Of a stretch of DNA of 64,000 nucleotides, positions 43,838 to 55,189 are shown piece after piece. How positions within the stretch are numbered: position 1 is the first letter of the stretch; every line of letters begins with the position of its first letter. The position numbers and the translations under genes were made by a program. This DNA comes from Dermanyssus gallinae (lineage: Eukaryota; Arthropoda; Arachnida; Mesostigmata; Dermanyssidae). Under the pieces are notes generated by a model. It saw nothing but the letters and a program-made list of their open reading frames with translations. It was not told where the DNA came from and ran no database searches. The stretch is from the NCBI GenBank assembly GCA_003439945.1, contig QVRM01005923.1:175873-239872 (forward strand). Direction: 5' to 3'.

Positions 43838-44130
43838 GTGACTAGTCTGGGAATCGCAGACCGAGTAAACCCGTGTCCCTCCACCCCCAGGGATCGGTAA
43901 CTGTGTAGACATTGCTTCCAATTTATGGGAGTGGTGTTGCCCTAACTCCTACATTCCACTTCCATCTGGCATCATCCGGCGCCTCAAGTCTGCCTTGGTG
44001 CAGCTCAGACGCGTCAGCCAGACCATTAACGCCTTCCACAGCTCCACCACCTGGGGATGCGTCGAGAGTTATCGCCAGGACCGTCCCTGGCTGTCCCTGC
44101 CTAATCCTATGGCTGGCTAGCCTTTGCTGC

Positions 44131-44942
44131 CTATTTTCTTTTCTTTCCCTCTTGCCTACGGGCACTTTTTTCTCGACTAGATCGGGGTCTACCGTTTAAA
44201 CGAGCTTTCCTGGCAGTTTCCTTGGCCACCTTTAAGGACACGATAGTTTCGCAGAGGGCACAGGACTCCCTCCACGCCTTTGCCGATGTCAGCATGTGTG
44301 CTACAACCTTCTTGATCGATTCTCCCCTCACGGTGGTTGCATCCACGTCTCTGGCTTCTTGGAGAGCCGGACACCGCATAACTGTGTGCTCGACATCGTA
44401 CGTCTTACTCGATCTGCATAACGCGCAGATGTCAACACTCGCCTCCTTAATTCTAACCATGTACGTTTGGAACTGGTTGTGCCCAGCTGACTCATGGCAG
44501 CATCTTTGACAGAAGGGCCGCGGCCGACACCGTGCTGTAAGCCCGGCAAACACGAATGGCTACCGGCCGCTGTGACGATCGAAGCGCTCTCCTGTTTCTT
44601 TGTGTTTTTTGCGCCATGTCTGCTCACACTGGAGCCGCGTACACGCGCTACCTACTCCGCTACACTGGCCAGCAGGCGCCGCCTACCTTCTGTGCAGCCA
44701 CTGACTCTGGGCATTAACCGTGCCAGGCCGACCACGACCTTGTGGACTTTGCCAGCAGCTACATGCTGGCTCTGTGCCAATCCATTGAAACCTTTGTCAA
44801 GCACCAGTTCGAGACACTTTGCTGTCCGAGCAAGCTTGACACAGTGACTGTTCAGACGCAGGCGGACGTTCCTGTTTTTTTTCCTTGCCTGTAAGATACA
44901 GTGCTTCTGTCTAGTGCAGGGCCACTCTGCCACCTGTTCCAA
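44131..44942 (-). pseudogene. R1-A copy 2 thumb and C-terminal zinc domain
   Basis: LARTAKCLELVLDKGFNGLA and LARLMPRVSGCTEGRRRLLA, then a gap, then GHNQFQTYMVRIKEASVDIC, ALCRSSKTYDVEHTVMRCPA with the complete Cys/His cluster, VVAHMLTSAKAWRES, and a basic tail. The zinc cluster that is deleted in copy 1 is complete here. Confidence 0.75.
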
Positions 44943-45075
44943 GGCTTCATTAGCGGCATACTTCAGGGCCCCAGTTACCGTACCGTGATAGCCAGCAACA
45001 AGTCATCGGCATAGGCCACCATCTCGGCACCCGCCGGTAAATCCGGCAGCTCAAAGACCAATTATAGGCTAGGTT

Positions 45076-45787
45076 TTACAGAATCGGTTCCAAGACCGAC
45101 CCCTGAGGAACCTCCGCAGATATCTCATACTCCTGGTCGGCGGCCGATAGTCTTCTTTCCGATAGGTAGGACGAAATTATCCGGCGAATGCATGGCGAGA
45201 TGTCCTTGCGCCTCATCGCGTCCATGGCCACCTCCGAGTTCATCGAGTTAAAGGCTTCATTGACATCCAGGAGGACAAGCACATCAAAGTCCCTTGTTTT
45301 CGGGGTCTTTGGTTACTGCGGTAACGGTCGCGCGTTCCAAAACCCGTGTAAGAGCGCCAAGCGTAGACTTCCCCTTACGGAAACCATACTGGGCGTCTGA
45401 CAAGGCCCCTTTGCGCTCAATCTCGGCGTTGAGCCTCTCAGCGATAACATTCTCCAAGATCTTACCCATCGTGTCAAGGAGACATATAGCCCGGTAAGCA
45501 AAACTACTTGTTGAGGCATTGCTTTCTCTCGTTGGTTTGGAGATTAGGACCAGATTGGCGTTTTTCCACAGCCGCGGAAATCGCCCTTCTCTTAAAAGGC
45601 GCGTCACCAGTGCTTGAAACAGCTTCGGCAATCGCTGCACTAGTAGCTTGGCCGCTCCAGGGGGTACTCCATACGGGCCGAATGCTTTACCGGGTGTCAA
45701 TCGTTGCCGTGCTCGCTCGATTTTTGCCAGCGTGACCTCGGGAATATCTTCATCGGCAGCCAGAGGATCTCTCCGTCGCCTTTCCAC
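45076..45787 (-). pseudogene. R1-A copy 2 RT palm
   Basis: AKIERARQRLTPGKAFGPYG, FAYRAICLLDTMGKILENVI, DAQYGFRKGKSTLGALTRVL, then after a one-base frame change near 45283 MLVLLDVNEAFNSMNSEVAM (motif A, with E in place of K) and EISAEVPQGSVLEPIL (motif B). The YADD block is readable downstream (AYADDLLLAI-like, about 45000). Confidence 0.8.
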
Positions 45788-45947
45788 GGGTAAACCGGGA
45801 ACAACCTATGAACCTGACGCTTCTGAACATCCGGGAAGAGTCTCGGAGAAGACGCCCGGAGCTTGGCCATAACGATTCGGTACGGTAGCAACTACACGTC
45901 TGACTTCATGTCCCGTGTCCGCTGTTCCACGGCCATGCCTTACTCTT

Positions 45948-46600
45948 TCAAATGAGCTTTTGAAGGTCCTTCTGAGCAGCTCTGTTACCTTCCAAGAGCG
46001 TGGCCGATTGCTTGTCAACGTTTAGCCCCGTCTGCCCTTGGTTCACTTTTCCACTCAGCCAGCTGCGTTGCCTAGTATACGCCCTGTTTAGCCTTGTGCA
46101 TCGCTTTCTCGCTTCCCCGATCTGAATGGTCCACCAGTAAACGGACCGGTGCTGTCGGTCACCTCCGCCGTTCGGGTGGAAAGGGCCAGCCTTTGTACAC
46201 ACGGCAATGAGTGTTTCGATGAGTCGATTATCGTCTACTGTTCCCACTCCCATTGTCCGACACCTCGCACCGATCTCCTTTACCAGCGCTTCTTTTTCTA
46301 GCTGTCTTATTTGCCACCGTCTAACCCGGGTATGTGACGCTGGGAGAGTCACGGTTGGGGCTCGTACCTCAGAGCAAATGTAGCTGTGGTCGCTGTGGTT
46401 ATGAATCGTACCGACCCTCGCTATCCTGGTTATCGCCGTTCGTTGGCCAGCGTGAGATCTACGTGGGATACCCTCCATGCCCGTGAAAATGTTGGAATGT
46501 TTCCGTCATTAACATCCATAGGTCTCTGCTCTGCCACCCATTCCAGTAAGATCTGTCCTCTTTCCAAAGCGTTACGACTACCCAACCTCGTGTCCACCAG
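45948..46600 (-). pseudogene. R1-A copy 2 endonuclease C-terminal half
   Basis: Starts with LGSRNALERGQILLEWVAEQ and DGNIPTFSRAWRVSHVDLT, after which a frame change leads to NHSDHSYICSEVR (SDH motif), then the EN-RT linker WWTIQIGEARKRCTRLNRAY. The first ~150 residues of EN, including the GDFN block, are missing. Gag joins this part almost directly. Confidence 0.7.
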
Positions 46601-46611
46601 GTTGTCGGTCT

Positions 46612-46860
46612 TTATAGCGCTCTTCTTTCTTCAAGTTTTTTGCCAGCACTAGGGAGTCGCTTGACAAAGCCGATTGTTCGTCGACTTTGCAGAAATAGGA
46701 AACGCCCGGTTTCGCTAGTGCATGCACTAAGGAGGTGCCCGACGTCGACGCACCGGTAACAGCGTTGGCCCTGCGCTTTCTCCTCCTCACAGTCTTTAGC
46801 CATGTGGCCTTGCTTCTCGCAGTTAAATCATGCCTGCCGGACCGCGGGTCTTCCGTGCGC
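46612..46860 (-). pseudogene. R1-A copy 2 gag zinc knuckles
   Basis: One frame reads FNCEKQGHMAKDC, whose first Cys position is a stop codon. CYRCVDVGHLLSAC follows. These fit a C-X2-C-X4-H-X4-C knuckle pair. Only the gag C-terminus is present. Confidence 0.7.
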
Positions 46861-46925
46861 ATGCGCACGTCTGCCGGCATGCTCAGCTCTCGCTGTTCGC
46901 GAACGGGTCCACGTCTCGCAGTACG

Positions 46926-48340
46926 ATCGTCATTTAGACCAATTTGTCTACTGGACACCGTAGACAAACGGTTTGAAAATGTAATAACAGAACGCCTAAA
47001 TGCAGTGATCGAGAACCTTCACGCTCTGTTGGGTGATCAGTGTAGCTTCCGACGGGGCCGATCAACGATAGATGCGCTCCACCGTGTCCTGCGGAAGGCG
47101 GACCAGGAGACGAAAATATTTCACCTTACATCCAGCGAATAATATCTTCTTGTTTAAACGACAGGGCGCTCATAACAGGCATAGCAGTGTGACACTCGGC
47201 GTGCCGCAGGGCTCCGTTCTTGGCCCAGTTCTATGGAACTTGGCCTACGACGGTATCCTGCGGCTGGGGCCCGGAAGGCGCGGAGACCGTCGCGTACGCC
47301 CACGACCTCGCCCTCCGTGTCACGGCTTGCCGAAAGGTAACACTAGAAGAAATGGCTAACGTAGCGGTAGCGGACATACAGGCATGGATGACTGCCCGTC
47401 ACCTACAGCTTGCCCCACAGAAGACGGAGGCAGTTCACTTAACAAGCCGGAAGGTGACATGTGGAATCAACCTGACGCTTGCGGGCCACCATATTCCGAT
47501 CAAAAGGACTGCCAGGTACGTTTTAGATACCGGTCTTACAGGTGCCGCATATTAAACACATCGTCGCCAAGGTCAGCAAGGTCGCTCAGAGTCTGGCCAG
47601 GATTTTCCCTCCGGTGGGAGGAGCTACGGACGGGCGCCTCCGGCTGCTAGCCTCTGTCGCGGAGTTCTCGACGATGTATGCGGCGCCTGCATGGGCCGAC
47701 CTGACCCTACACACCGCTCTTAACAGACGAGCTCCTTGTGCGGCGCAACGCGGCATGGCCCTTTGTGCATCATGCCGGGCGTACCGCACGAAGAGCACAG
47801 AGGCAGCCCTCGTCCTGGCTCGCCAGCTTCCCTGGGAGCTACTGGCCCGGGAAAAAGGCGAGCGTAGGACGGATGGCGCGACGGACTTCACGAAAGCCCG
47901 AGCGGCAACGTTTGACGCGCGGGCTCACGAATGAGCCACGCCGGGCTCTGGATTGCCCCGGACGAATTGTACCCGGTTCCTTATACCGGGCTTTCGACGT
48001 TGGTATGACGGGCCTGGTTGAGAGCCACTTACGCACTTCTCGGTCCAGGTCCTTACAGACCATGGCCAATTCCAAATCTATATGGTGCGGATTGGAAAGT
48101 CGCAGGTAGATACGTGCACACATTCTGCACGTCGGGGCAGCCGGACGATGTTGACCATACGGTCTCGTACTGCTTCGCCCTGGACTAGGTCCGCAGAAGC
48201 TCGACGTATTGCTATGTAAGGAGATTGACACAAGACATTGTCGGTTGCATGATAAAGAATGTTGCTAAAAAAGGCTCGCGGCGTGCCCTGCAGAGGCACG
48301 CAGGTGCCATTGAGTGGTCGATATGAGGGTGCCCCGCAAG
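46926..48340 (+). mobile_element. R1-like RT and C-terminus fragment, plus strand
   Basis: Begins abruptly with SFRPICLLDTVDKRFENVIT, then FRRGRSTIDALHRVLRKADQ. Motif A is absent. Next are TLGVPQGSVLGPVLWNLAYD, VAYAHDLALRVTA (motif C with YAHD for YADD), ARIFPPVGG, YAAPAWADLTLHTALNRRAP, GHGQFQIYMVRIGKSQVD and DDVDHTVSYCFALD. Close to R1-A in sequence. 5' truncation inside RT and opposite orientation to copy 2 suggest a separate insertion. Confidence 0.75.
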
Positions 48341-49780
48341 GGACTATGGCAACTTAGCCCTTCGTAGAACTAATCGACGCATCTCCTTGGGTTTATGAGC
48401 TGAGGACACAGCGAGATCTATGGGAGCCAGAGGAGCACGAGGCTTCCGAACTCTGGGGCGGGGAGGGGTAGGGAGGAATGAGGTTTTTAGTAGTTGAAAG
48501 TCCCACATTAGGTGCTGTTGGTTGCCAGTGCCGATAGTGCAATGGCATTTCCAAACTTCGCTTATCAAAAAAAGTCCCAATAGTGGTCGCAGGAGGCCGG
48601 CGGCGGACGCGATCAATTCCTGGAAGCACCGCCTATGGGGCCGAAATGCCAACTTGCCTGCGTCACTCGTCTCTCAGCCTTGGAGGTCGCTCGGCGCACC
48701 GGCGACACCGTTTTTTACTTGTGCAGCCGTTGAAAATTCAAATTTGAATCCGCGGCGGACCGTTCAGAGCCTTCCAACCGCTGCGCGGGTATTTTTGTTG
48801 CTTTACCCTACCGAGAAGGACTCGTTCAAACTTCACAGCAGCCTGGCTCCCTACCGCTTTCACACCCACGCTGAGTTTCACATATCACTATGGCATGTCA
48901 TTCTCTAGGACTACCTACCTCTATTTACACAGGCAAGTGCAAGCCCTCAGAGCTCCGTAGACACACGTCCGCACTCTTTAGCGCCAAAACGCCAGTGCTG
49001 TCGGAAATGTGTCAGCGGCCTTTTAAAAATGCTTGTTTGTTGACACACTTCCTTTTATATCTTCATAACCACGCGGAAAGGTCCGATGGGTACTTTTTGA
49101 CCTTTTCCGTTTAGGATTACCGTGAGAAGGCATTCGTGCCATTTGGCTGGTAGAGTGTCCTCAGAACGGCATCTGTTGAAAAGGGACTGCCATACAGGCA
49201 CGAGGAGATGTCCCTTCTAGAAATGTTCATTCCTCACAAGATCTGGCCCAAATGCCTTGTTGTCTCTCATACGAACGAGGACAATATTAACGTGTCGACT
49301 AAACGGTTTATCAAGGGCCTCAGTGGAGAATCTCTGGGGGACTTTGCACTTGTGTAAAGTAAGAGTATCGACAGGTATCGTATGTGCGTGGGTGAAGGTT
49401 GCTTAAAAGTGCCCAAAACGTTTTTCAAGTGGAATTGGATAATTTGAGCAGTTTTGTAGTGAGGTGAGTTTCTCGTTGCGCTTGCAATATAAAAAGGCGT
49501 TCCTGTTAGTCGTCAAATTATAACATTTTAAGAACATTTTATGACAGGTTAGAAAGTGTATAGTTACTTTAGGACTAACCTCTACAGACGAGTGAGAAGT
49601 TTGTTTTGAAGCTGTCCGTGGCACAGTGGCTTCCCGTAGTCTATTTACCTTCTGAGCGCTAAAATAGGTGGTATATTGCAGTCCATTAACTTCCTGATCA
49701 TACGGAAGTTCACACAACGAGGCTTATTACTATTTTTTGAGTAAGTAAATATTTTATTTATTAATTTATATTACAATCCT
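48341..49780. other. no gene recognised
   Basis: Two open frames of 100-130 residues exist (48522-48908 plus, 49403-49717 minus), but neither has a recognisable motif, signal peptide or cysteine pattern. The first ~200 bases could be the 3' UTR of the preceding R1-like fragment. Confidence 0.4.
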
Positions 49781-49807
49781 GTGTAAGTGAGCGTGTTAAC
49801 TTTCAGT

Positions 49808-51660
49808 CTAGAACACCCCTGGTTTGCACCATTCGGCAAGCGATCTCAAAATTGAGATCGCGTTGCCCCGCTGGACGTCAACGGAAAGTCCCTGGCGTAA
49901 GGATTGTGCGGCTTTCTTATCCCCAGTAGTTATCTTCAAACTTTTGCCTAATTTAGTACGTAGACTATAGTCAGAGGACCCGGTGGTCCCAACGTCTCAA
50001 AGACGACTGGACTGAAATTTCAAGCTCTTGTCAGTTCGGCGTACTTGTTCATCTTGTTTTTTTCTGCTTGGGTCGTGGCGTGAACCGAAATCGACCATTG
50101 AGGAAGAAAGTGCGTCGGTTACGGTGGCATCCCATATGAGGGTCCGGCATCGTTCAAAGGGGATACGAGTCATTCCGTTGGGACGCTTGCCGTCGTTTCT
50201 GGTTAGTCCAGTTAGTTCCAACTTATTAGGGTAGCCCGCCGTCCTCAGGACCCTCGCTATTATGTTATTAATAGCCGTGTGACGTGGTCGGCGACCTTCA
50301 CTGGGGGCGCAGGATAGAGCGTAGTGAGCCCTAATGCCCATCGGCATATGTGAAGGTGAACGAGCGGCGTACCAAGTCAGAGGCCAACACACATTTTTGT
50401 AGGGGCATTATCCATTAAGGTCCCTAATTATGCACTGGGTAGGGCGTGTAGCCAATCGCTTGCATGTTTTGCGGAGGTTGCCCTAAGCCGAGCCCTAGTA
50501 GAGTTATTGTCAGCTTGATCAATAAGTAAGCGAGCATGTTGATCGGTTAGCAGGGCCGACCATTCACTCTGAGATGTGACTTCTTTTGGTGAAGTTCCAA
50601 GAACCTCAACCAAACTGCCCGTGACTTAATCTCGCGTGGAGGTGAATTCGAGCTGGCCGGCTTTGTCAAGAAGCTCGCAGACCCTGCCGGAAACCTGATA
50701 GGTAACAGCAACTATCGCAGGGTATGCCGGGTCTGGTAAGCCAAACCCCTCCCTTTGGTTATTGGCAAGAAATTCCGTCGTTTGGCTGTATCATCCAGTT
50801 TGATGTTAAGCAGATTGGTTGTCGTATCGGCTATTAGATTGTTAAAGCGTCGTAGCTCGTCCGTTTTGTCGGTAAGTTTGATATCCCCCAGAATATGAGT
50901 GTGGCTGAGTAAGAACACCTCAGTAATGAAACCGCTATGGTATCCTATCAGGGGAAGGCACTTTGAGGCGGTACTCAATTTACCTAGCCACTTCTGCAAT
51001 ACGGGGGAGACACCTTCCCAGAGTAGGGGGTGTCTTCAGGAGATTTACTTCGTTTGCGCGTAGTATCTTGCAGCCCGGTAATCAGTGCGTGATTTCGGAG
51101 ATTGTTGAATCTGCTGCAGGATTTCATACGAACAGTTCGCATTTCGAAGGGTTCAGAGCCAAGTCGCTTACCTTCTCGAAATTGATAATCTTCTGTAAGT
51201 CACTAACGGTTGTGGAAGCGATGCCTGTCAGTACTTTATCGCCCAAGTATTACATGTTAAGCGGGCTTTCAAGCGATTTGACCAGATCCTTAAATGCCAG
51301 GCAAAACAAAGGTGGACCGAGGGGATCTCCTTGTTATATACCTGTCTCGGACCATATTATTGAGTACAACGCAAGTTGAACGTCTACATGAGGACTCGAC
51401 ATAATAGTATATGTCTGGGATGGAGTCTTTGACTGTCCTTAGCAAATGGTCTCCCTTTACCATATTGAAGGCATTTGAAAAATCCAGCTTGAGTGAAAAT
51501 TTGGGACAAGTCCTGGATGCCAGGAAAGAGCTAATTGAATTAGCGGGGCTTATTACTTATATATTCCGCTATTAAATAGCTTGTTTAACCAGAGCGCAAG
51601 CACCGTTTTCCGGTTTTACTGGGAATGGCCGTCTTGCGAATATACTTGGGACATGCAAGG
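49808..51660 (-). mobile_element. RLE-type (R2-like) element, copy 2
   Basis: Same family as 5255-7996. Minus-strand segments: FSLKLDFSNAFNMVKGDHLL (motif A aspartate kept), DPLGPPLFCLAFKDLVKSL, YLGDKVLTGI (motif C, LDDG changed to LGDK) and LALNPSKCELF. Then HTAINNIIARVLRTAGYPNK, LTRNDGKRPNGMTRIPFERC, LIWDATVTDALSSS, and finally SVDVQRGNAISILRSLAEW with the stop at 49808. The C-terminal nuclease-like motif is better kept than in copy 1. The N-terminus and RT fingers are deleted. Several stops. Confidence 0.7.
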
Positions 51661-51784
51661 CACCGCATTGCCTACAATATCAAAGGATATAATTTCTTAG
51701 AATATACAATTTGAGCAGATTTGCAACTAATGAGCACCTTCAAGCCACACCCTCGACAATGGCAGACACAGATTAACATTAAAT

Positions 51785-52234
51785 TTGAATTCTGCGTTGG
51801 AAGGATTAACTTACCGAATAACAGACTGGAAAATCCCAAAGGAGCAAGAAACCGACCATAAGCCCCCAAGCAAGGAAAACCGAAGTAAACAGCGACGCGT
51901 TCTGGTTGTGCAAAATTGTAATGATAGAGGCCCACAGACTTTGCCTAGTGTTTCGGTTCGGTTGCACTCCGAACGTATATTTGTCTCAGGTCAAGACCCA
52001 TCGCTAAAAACCGATGACCTGCATAAACACCTGACAGCTTCTGAAATCTCTCCAATAGCAATAAAAAAACTGAAAACACGCTACGCCCACTATAGTTCAT
52101 TCTTTGTTGAAATTCCGGATATTGATATTGACAAAATGTTTGATCAAAACATTTGGAGTGATGGGGCTATAATAAAAGTTTTCAGTGGTCGTTTGAGAGA
52201 AGCCGATGTGGTTGAAAGCTTTCCCTCTCATTGA
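51785..52234 (+). CDS. CR1-B ORF1, C-terminal part
   Basis: 149-residue open frame containing RIFVSGQDPSLKTDDLHKHL, IKKLKTRYAHYSSFFVEIPD and NIWSDGAIIKVFSGR. This fits the RRM-like C-terminal domain of CR1/Jockey ORF1 proteins (FVSxLxxxTxxxDI ... KTRYxSYxSFxV ... WPxGxxVRxF). The N-terminal zinc-finger part is not found upstream, so ORF1 is 5' truncated. The probable role was RNA binding. Confidence 0.65.
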   Translation: MNSALEGLTYRITDWKIPKEQETDHKPPSKENRSKQRRVLVVQNCNDRGPQTLPSVSVRLHSERIFVSGQDPSLKTDDLHKHLTASEISPIAIKKLKTRYAHYSSFFVEIPDIDIDKMFDQNIWSDGAIIKVFSGRLREADVVESFPSH

Positions 52235-52279
52235 CTAAGGAAAACTGCACTGGATAATGATAAGGAGGCCGAAGATACT

Positions 52280-54996
52280 GTGAAACAAGACCTAGAATTA
52301 AAATGTCTGTCTCTAAATGCGCGATCGCTCGCAAAACCGGGAGCCATCGACTGTTTGCACGCTTTCATGAAGACTGAAGAAATTGACATCGCTTTCATAA
52401 CGGAGACGTGGCTGTCTGATAAGGTAACGGATGCTGAGCTTGCTGACTGTGGAAGATATGAAGTTTTTCGTAAGGACCGGGGCGGTCAAGTGGGCGGTGG
52501 TGTTATGCTTCTGGTAAATTCTAGACTCCCCTGCTCTGAGGTCGCCCAACTGAATGCCTGTTCGTCGGAAATCATTGCAGCTGATCTGCTCCTGGAAGGA
52601 AGCAGAACCCGCTTCATTTGCACATATTTCAATCCAACCGGATCGCATAGTGAGCTAGTCTTGAGAATGGAGAATCTAATTGCGGATCTGGGTAATCTGG
52701 TGTTGGACGATCTGAGTGCAGTTCTCTCTGGGGATCTTAACCAACCTGGTATAAACTGGTCGGGTTGGCGGGGATCCACATCATTACGACCTGCGGCCAA
52801 TTCAGCTGATTTGACTGCTGATGGCAGAATCTCGACGGAGGAAATACTACTTCAGTTCTGTTGTGACTCTGGGCTCCAGCAACTAGTCAGTACTCCTTCT
52901 CGGGGGCGTAACATATTGGACGTGGTTCTGACAAACGATGATTCTGTTGAGAAGGTGAGTGTGTCGACTTCACCGATCGCCACAGATCATAAAATGTTGA
53001 CATTCACAATATATCGTCGCTCAAACATCCTTGATGCCCGTCACTACTGCTGGGACTATGACAAAGGCGACTATGAAGGGATGGTTTGTAATCTGATGAC
53101 AACCGACTGGAACTCCTTTTTTGTGTCATGCTCCAACGTAGATGAAATGTACAACAAATTTGTGAGTTACATGTTCTTCCTGCTGGAGATTTTTGTACCG
53201 GTCAAGATCATCGATTCCGCTGGAAAGTTAAACAGTGACATTCAGCGGGTAACCCGCCTACTGAATAGCGCAACTCTGGAGAACGGTGCTGCTTCACAAA
53301 AGAAGCAAAAACGAATGCTTCATAGGCAACGGATCATGGAAGAGTGTAGTGTTGCCCAGTCGACAACTCCTACCGCCATCCACAAGTACGTGCAGAAGCG
53401 TATGAGAACTAAGGATAGTCTAGCCACTATCAAGCGACCCGATGGCTCCTACGCAACGGACAACTTTGAAAAAGCTGAAATCCTTAAAAATGTTTTTGCT
53501 GCAACCTACCCTTCACACGATGAATTGGAAGAGCGGAACTCCCACTCTGCTCTCCCTGTGCCAACGCCTGACAATTTGATTGTTGTGAATGACGCTGACT
53601 CATCGCCTGAAAACCTTGCTAAGCATCTTCACGGGCTAGCCAACAAACGCAGTGCTATCCTTGAGGGAATCCCTGCATTTGTATATAAAAAGTGCGGTTT
53701 TGAGGTATGTGTTCCACTAGCAATCATATTTCGCCGATCCCTCGAGGAGGGATCTGTACCGAGTCTTTTTCGTTGCGCTCTTGTCTGCCCTGTACAAAAA
53801 CGTGGGGACAAAAGCGATCCTAACAACAAAAGGCCGGTCTCGCTCACGTCAGTGCCTTGTAAATTGTTCGAGAAAATCATCACTGAAGCGATCTACAGCA
53901 ATGCTAATGCACAAGGTCTAATCTCCAAGGAACAATTTGCGTACCGTCCCGCCCACTCTACGGTCCTGCAGCTGCTTGAGACACAAAATGACTGGTCTCT
54001 TATGGTAAACGAGGGAAGACCATTTGACTGCGCAACCACAACGCACTCAAAGCTGCTCAACATTCTGCCGCGTTATGGAGTTGGAAGTCGTATTATTAAC
54101 TGGATTAAGGCCTTCCTCAATAATAGGTCTTTCAGAGTCAGGGTAAATAATTGCCTATCCTCCACTGCTGAAGTGACGTCGGGTTGCCCTCAGGGCACTA
54201 TACTAGGCCCACTAATGTACATACTGTATACTGACTCCTTGAAATATATAGTACCCCAGCCAGTGCAAACAAAAATATATGCTGACGATGTAAAAATGTA
54301 TATAGCTGTAGATAATGATAAGAAGCCGGAATTATTCAAAATACACTTGATGCTTTCATAGAGTGGTGTAAAAGGCTTGATCTTAAGCTATCTGTAAATA
54401 AGTGTGCCGTTTTACACTTTGGCCACAATAACCCTGTACACAGATACACGTTGGGCTCGGAGGTGCTAATGGCTAAGACGTCTATTAAAGATTTAGGCAT
54501 ATTGACAAACTGTACTCTTAGCTATACTCCCCACGTTTTAGAAATGACAGCCCTGGCCACACGGAGGCTGAACTGGATATTTCGTTGTATTGTGTTAAAA
54601 AAACCCTCTCTGTACATAAGGTTGTATAAGCAATATGTTCTGCCGGTCCTACTGTATGCCTCGCCGGTGTGGAATCTAGGCTATTTCCGTGACAATAACA
54701 CGCTTACTAAACTTCACAAGAAATTTGTCAGGCGTGTTGCGTCTCGCTGCAATATTAATGAGAATGACGTAAAATGTGAAGATATTGCATCCATGTTAGA
54801 AAGAATTGACAAATCCACGTTTACTTGGATATGTAAGCAGCCTGAGAGAGCGGCGAAGTTCTTCAATATTGCCACAACAAGGACTCGCGCCGGGCTCAAT
54901 ATCCAGTCAAGAACTGTTGCAAAGAAAACGATTGTTAACAGGATGTTTGCATGGCGTCTAGCTTGTAGGTATAACCATACTCAACCTTCCTCGTAA
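52280..54996 (+). pseudogene. CR1-B ORF2 (endonuclease and reverse transcriptase)
   Basis: Residues 8-20 CLSLNARSLAKP, 41-45 TETWL, 73-79 GGGVMLL, 151-160 GDLNQPGINW and 231-241 SPIATDHKMLT give a complete AP-like EN. RT follows from about residue 490: LVCPVQKRGDKSDPNNKRPV, FAYRPAHSTVLQLLETQ, GCPQGTILGPLMYILY and KIYADDVKMYI. Between NEGRPFDC and HSKLL the whole motif A is absent. A one-base frameshift near 54325 splits off the thumb (54331-54996: FIEWCKRLDLKLSVNKCAVL, LPVLLYASPVWN). EN may still be intact. RT cannot be. Confidence 0.85.
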
Positions 54997-55078
54997 GCCG
55001 CCGGCTTTGGCAGGGTTGTTTTCTTGTAATAGAGCACTTATCTGTGGTTGTAATAAAGCCCCCCTGCTAAAGGGTGTG

Positions 55079-55081
<3 letters not shown>

Positions 55082-55122
<41 letters not shown>
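55082..55122. repeat. (TA)n at the CR1-B 3' end
   Basis: About 41 bases of TA, roughly 85 bases after the CR1-B stop codon. The next recognisable element starts about 70 bases later. Confidence 0.9.
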
Positions 55123-55125
<3 letters not shown>

Positions 55126-55189
55126 CATTATCAAATTATCAAAGTGACGTACAGGCAACAGTGCATCATATAGGCAGAGTATTTGTTGC

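Larger units (their letters stand above)
43838..46925 (-). mobile_element. R1-A copy 2, 5'-truncated and internally deleted
   Basis: Minus-strand gag end, partial EN, RT and C-terminus. The 3' tail (43838-43930, with ACTAGTCAC, the TGCGATTCCCAG region and ...GGGTTTACTCGG) matches the tail of copy 1 near 13606-13690. The 5' end meets the plus-strand R1-like fragment at about 46925. It has many frameshifts. Confidence 0.8.
51785..55122 (+). mobile_element. CR1-B, best preserved CR1/Jockey-like element
   Basis: ORF1 C-terminal part, a 693-codon open ORF2 block and a further 181-codon block, then a short 3' UTR and a terminal (TA)n at 55082-55122. A short simple-repeat 3' end instead of poly(A) is known for CR1-type elements. 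Compared with other copies here it is young: apart from one RT deletion and one frameshift the ORF is open. Confidence 0.85.

Noticed and set aside
48522..48908. 128-codon plus-strand frame
   Set aside because: No motif, no signal peptide and no second copy. Length is within chance in this GC-rich stretch.
49403..49717. 104-codon minus-strand frame
   Set aside because: No recognisable feature, and the region lacks other signs of a gene.
49840..49861. Palindrome GCGATCTCAA-AA-TTGAGATCGC
   Set aside because: Lies within the conserved coding end of R2-like copy 2 (NAISILRS). Copy 1 does not form it, so it is probably a coincidence of codons.
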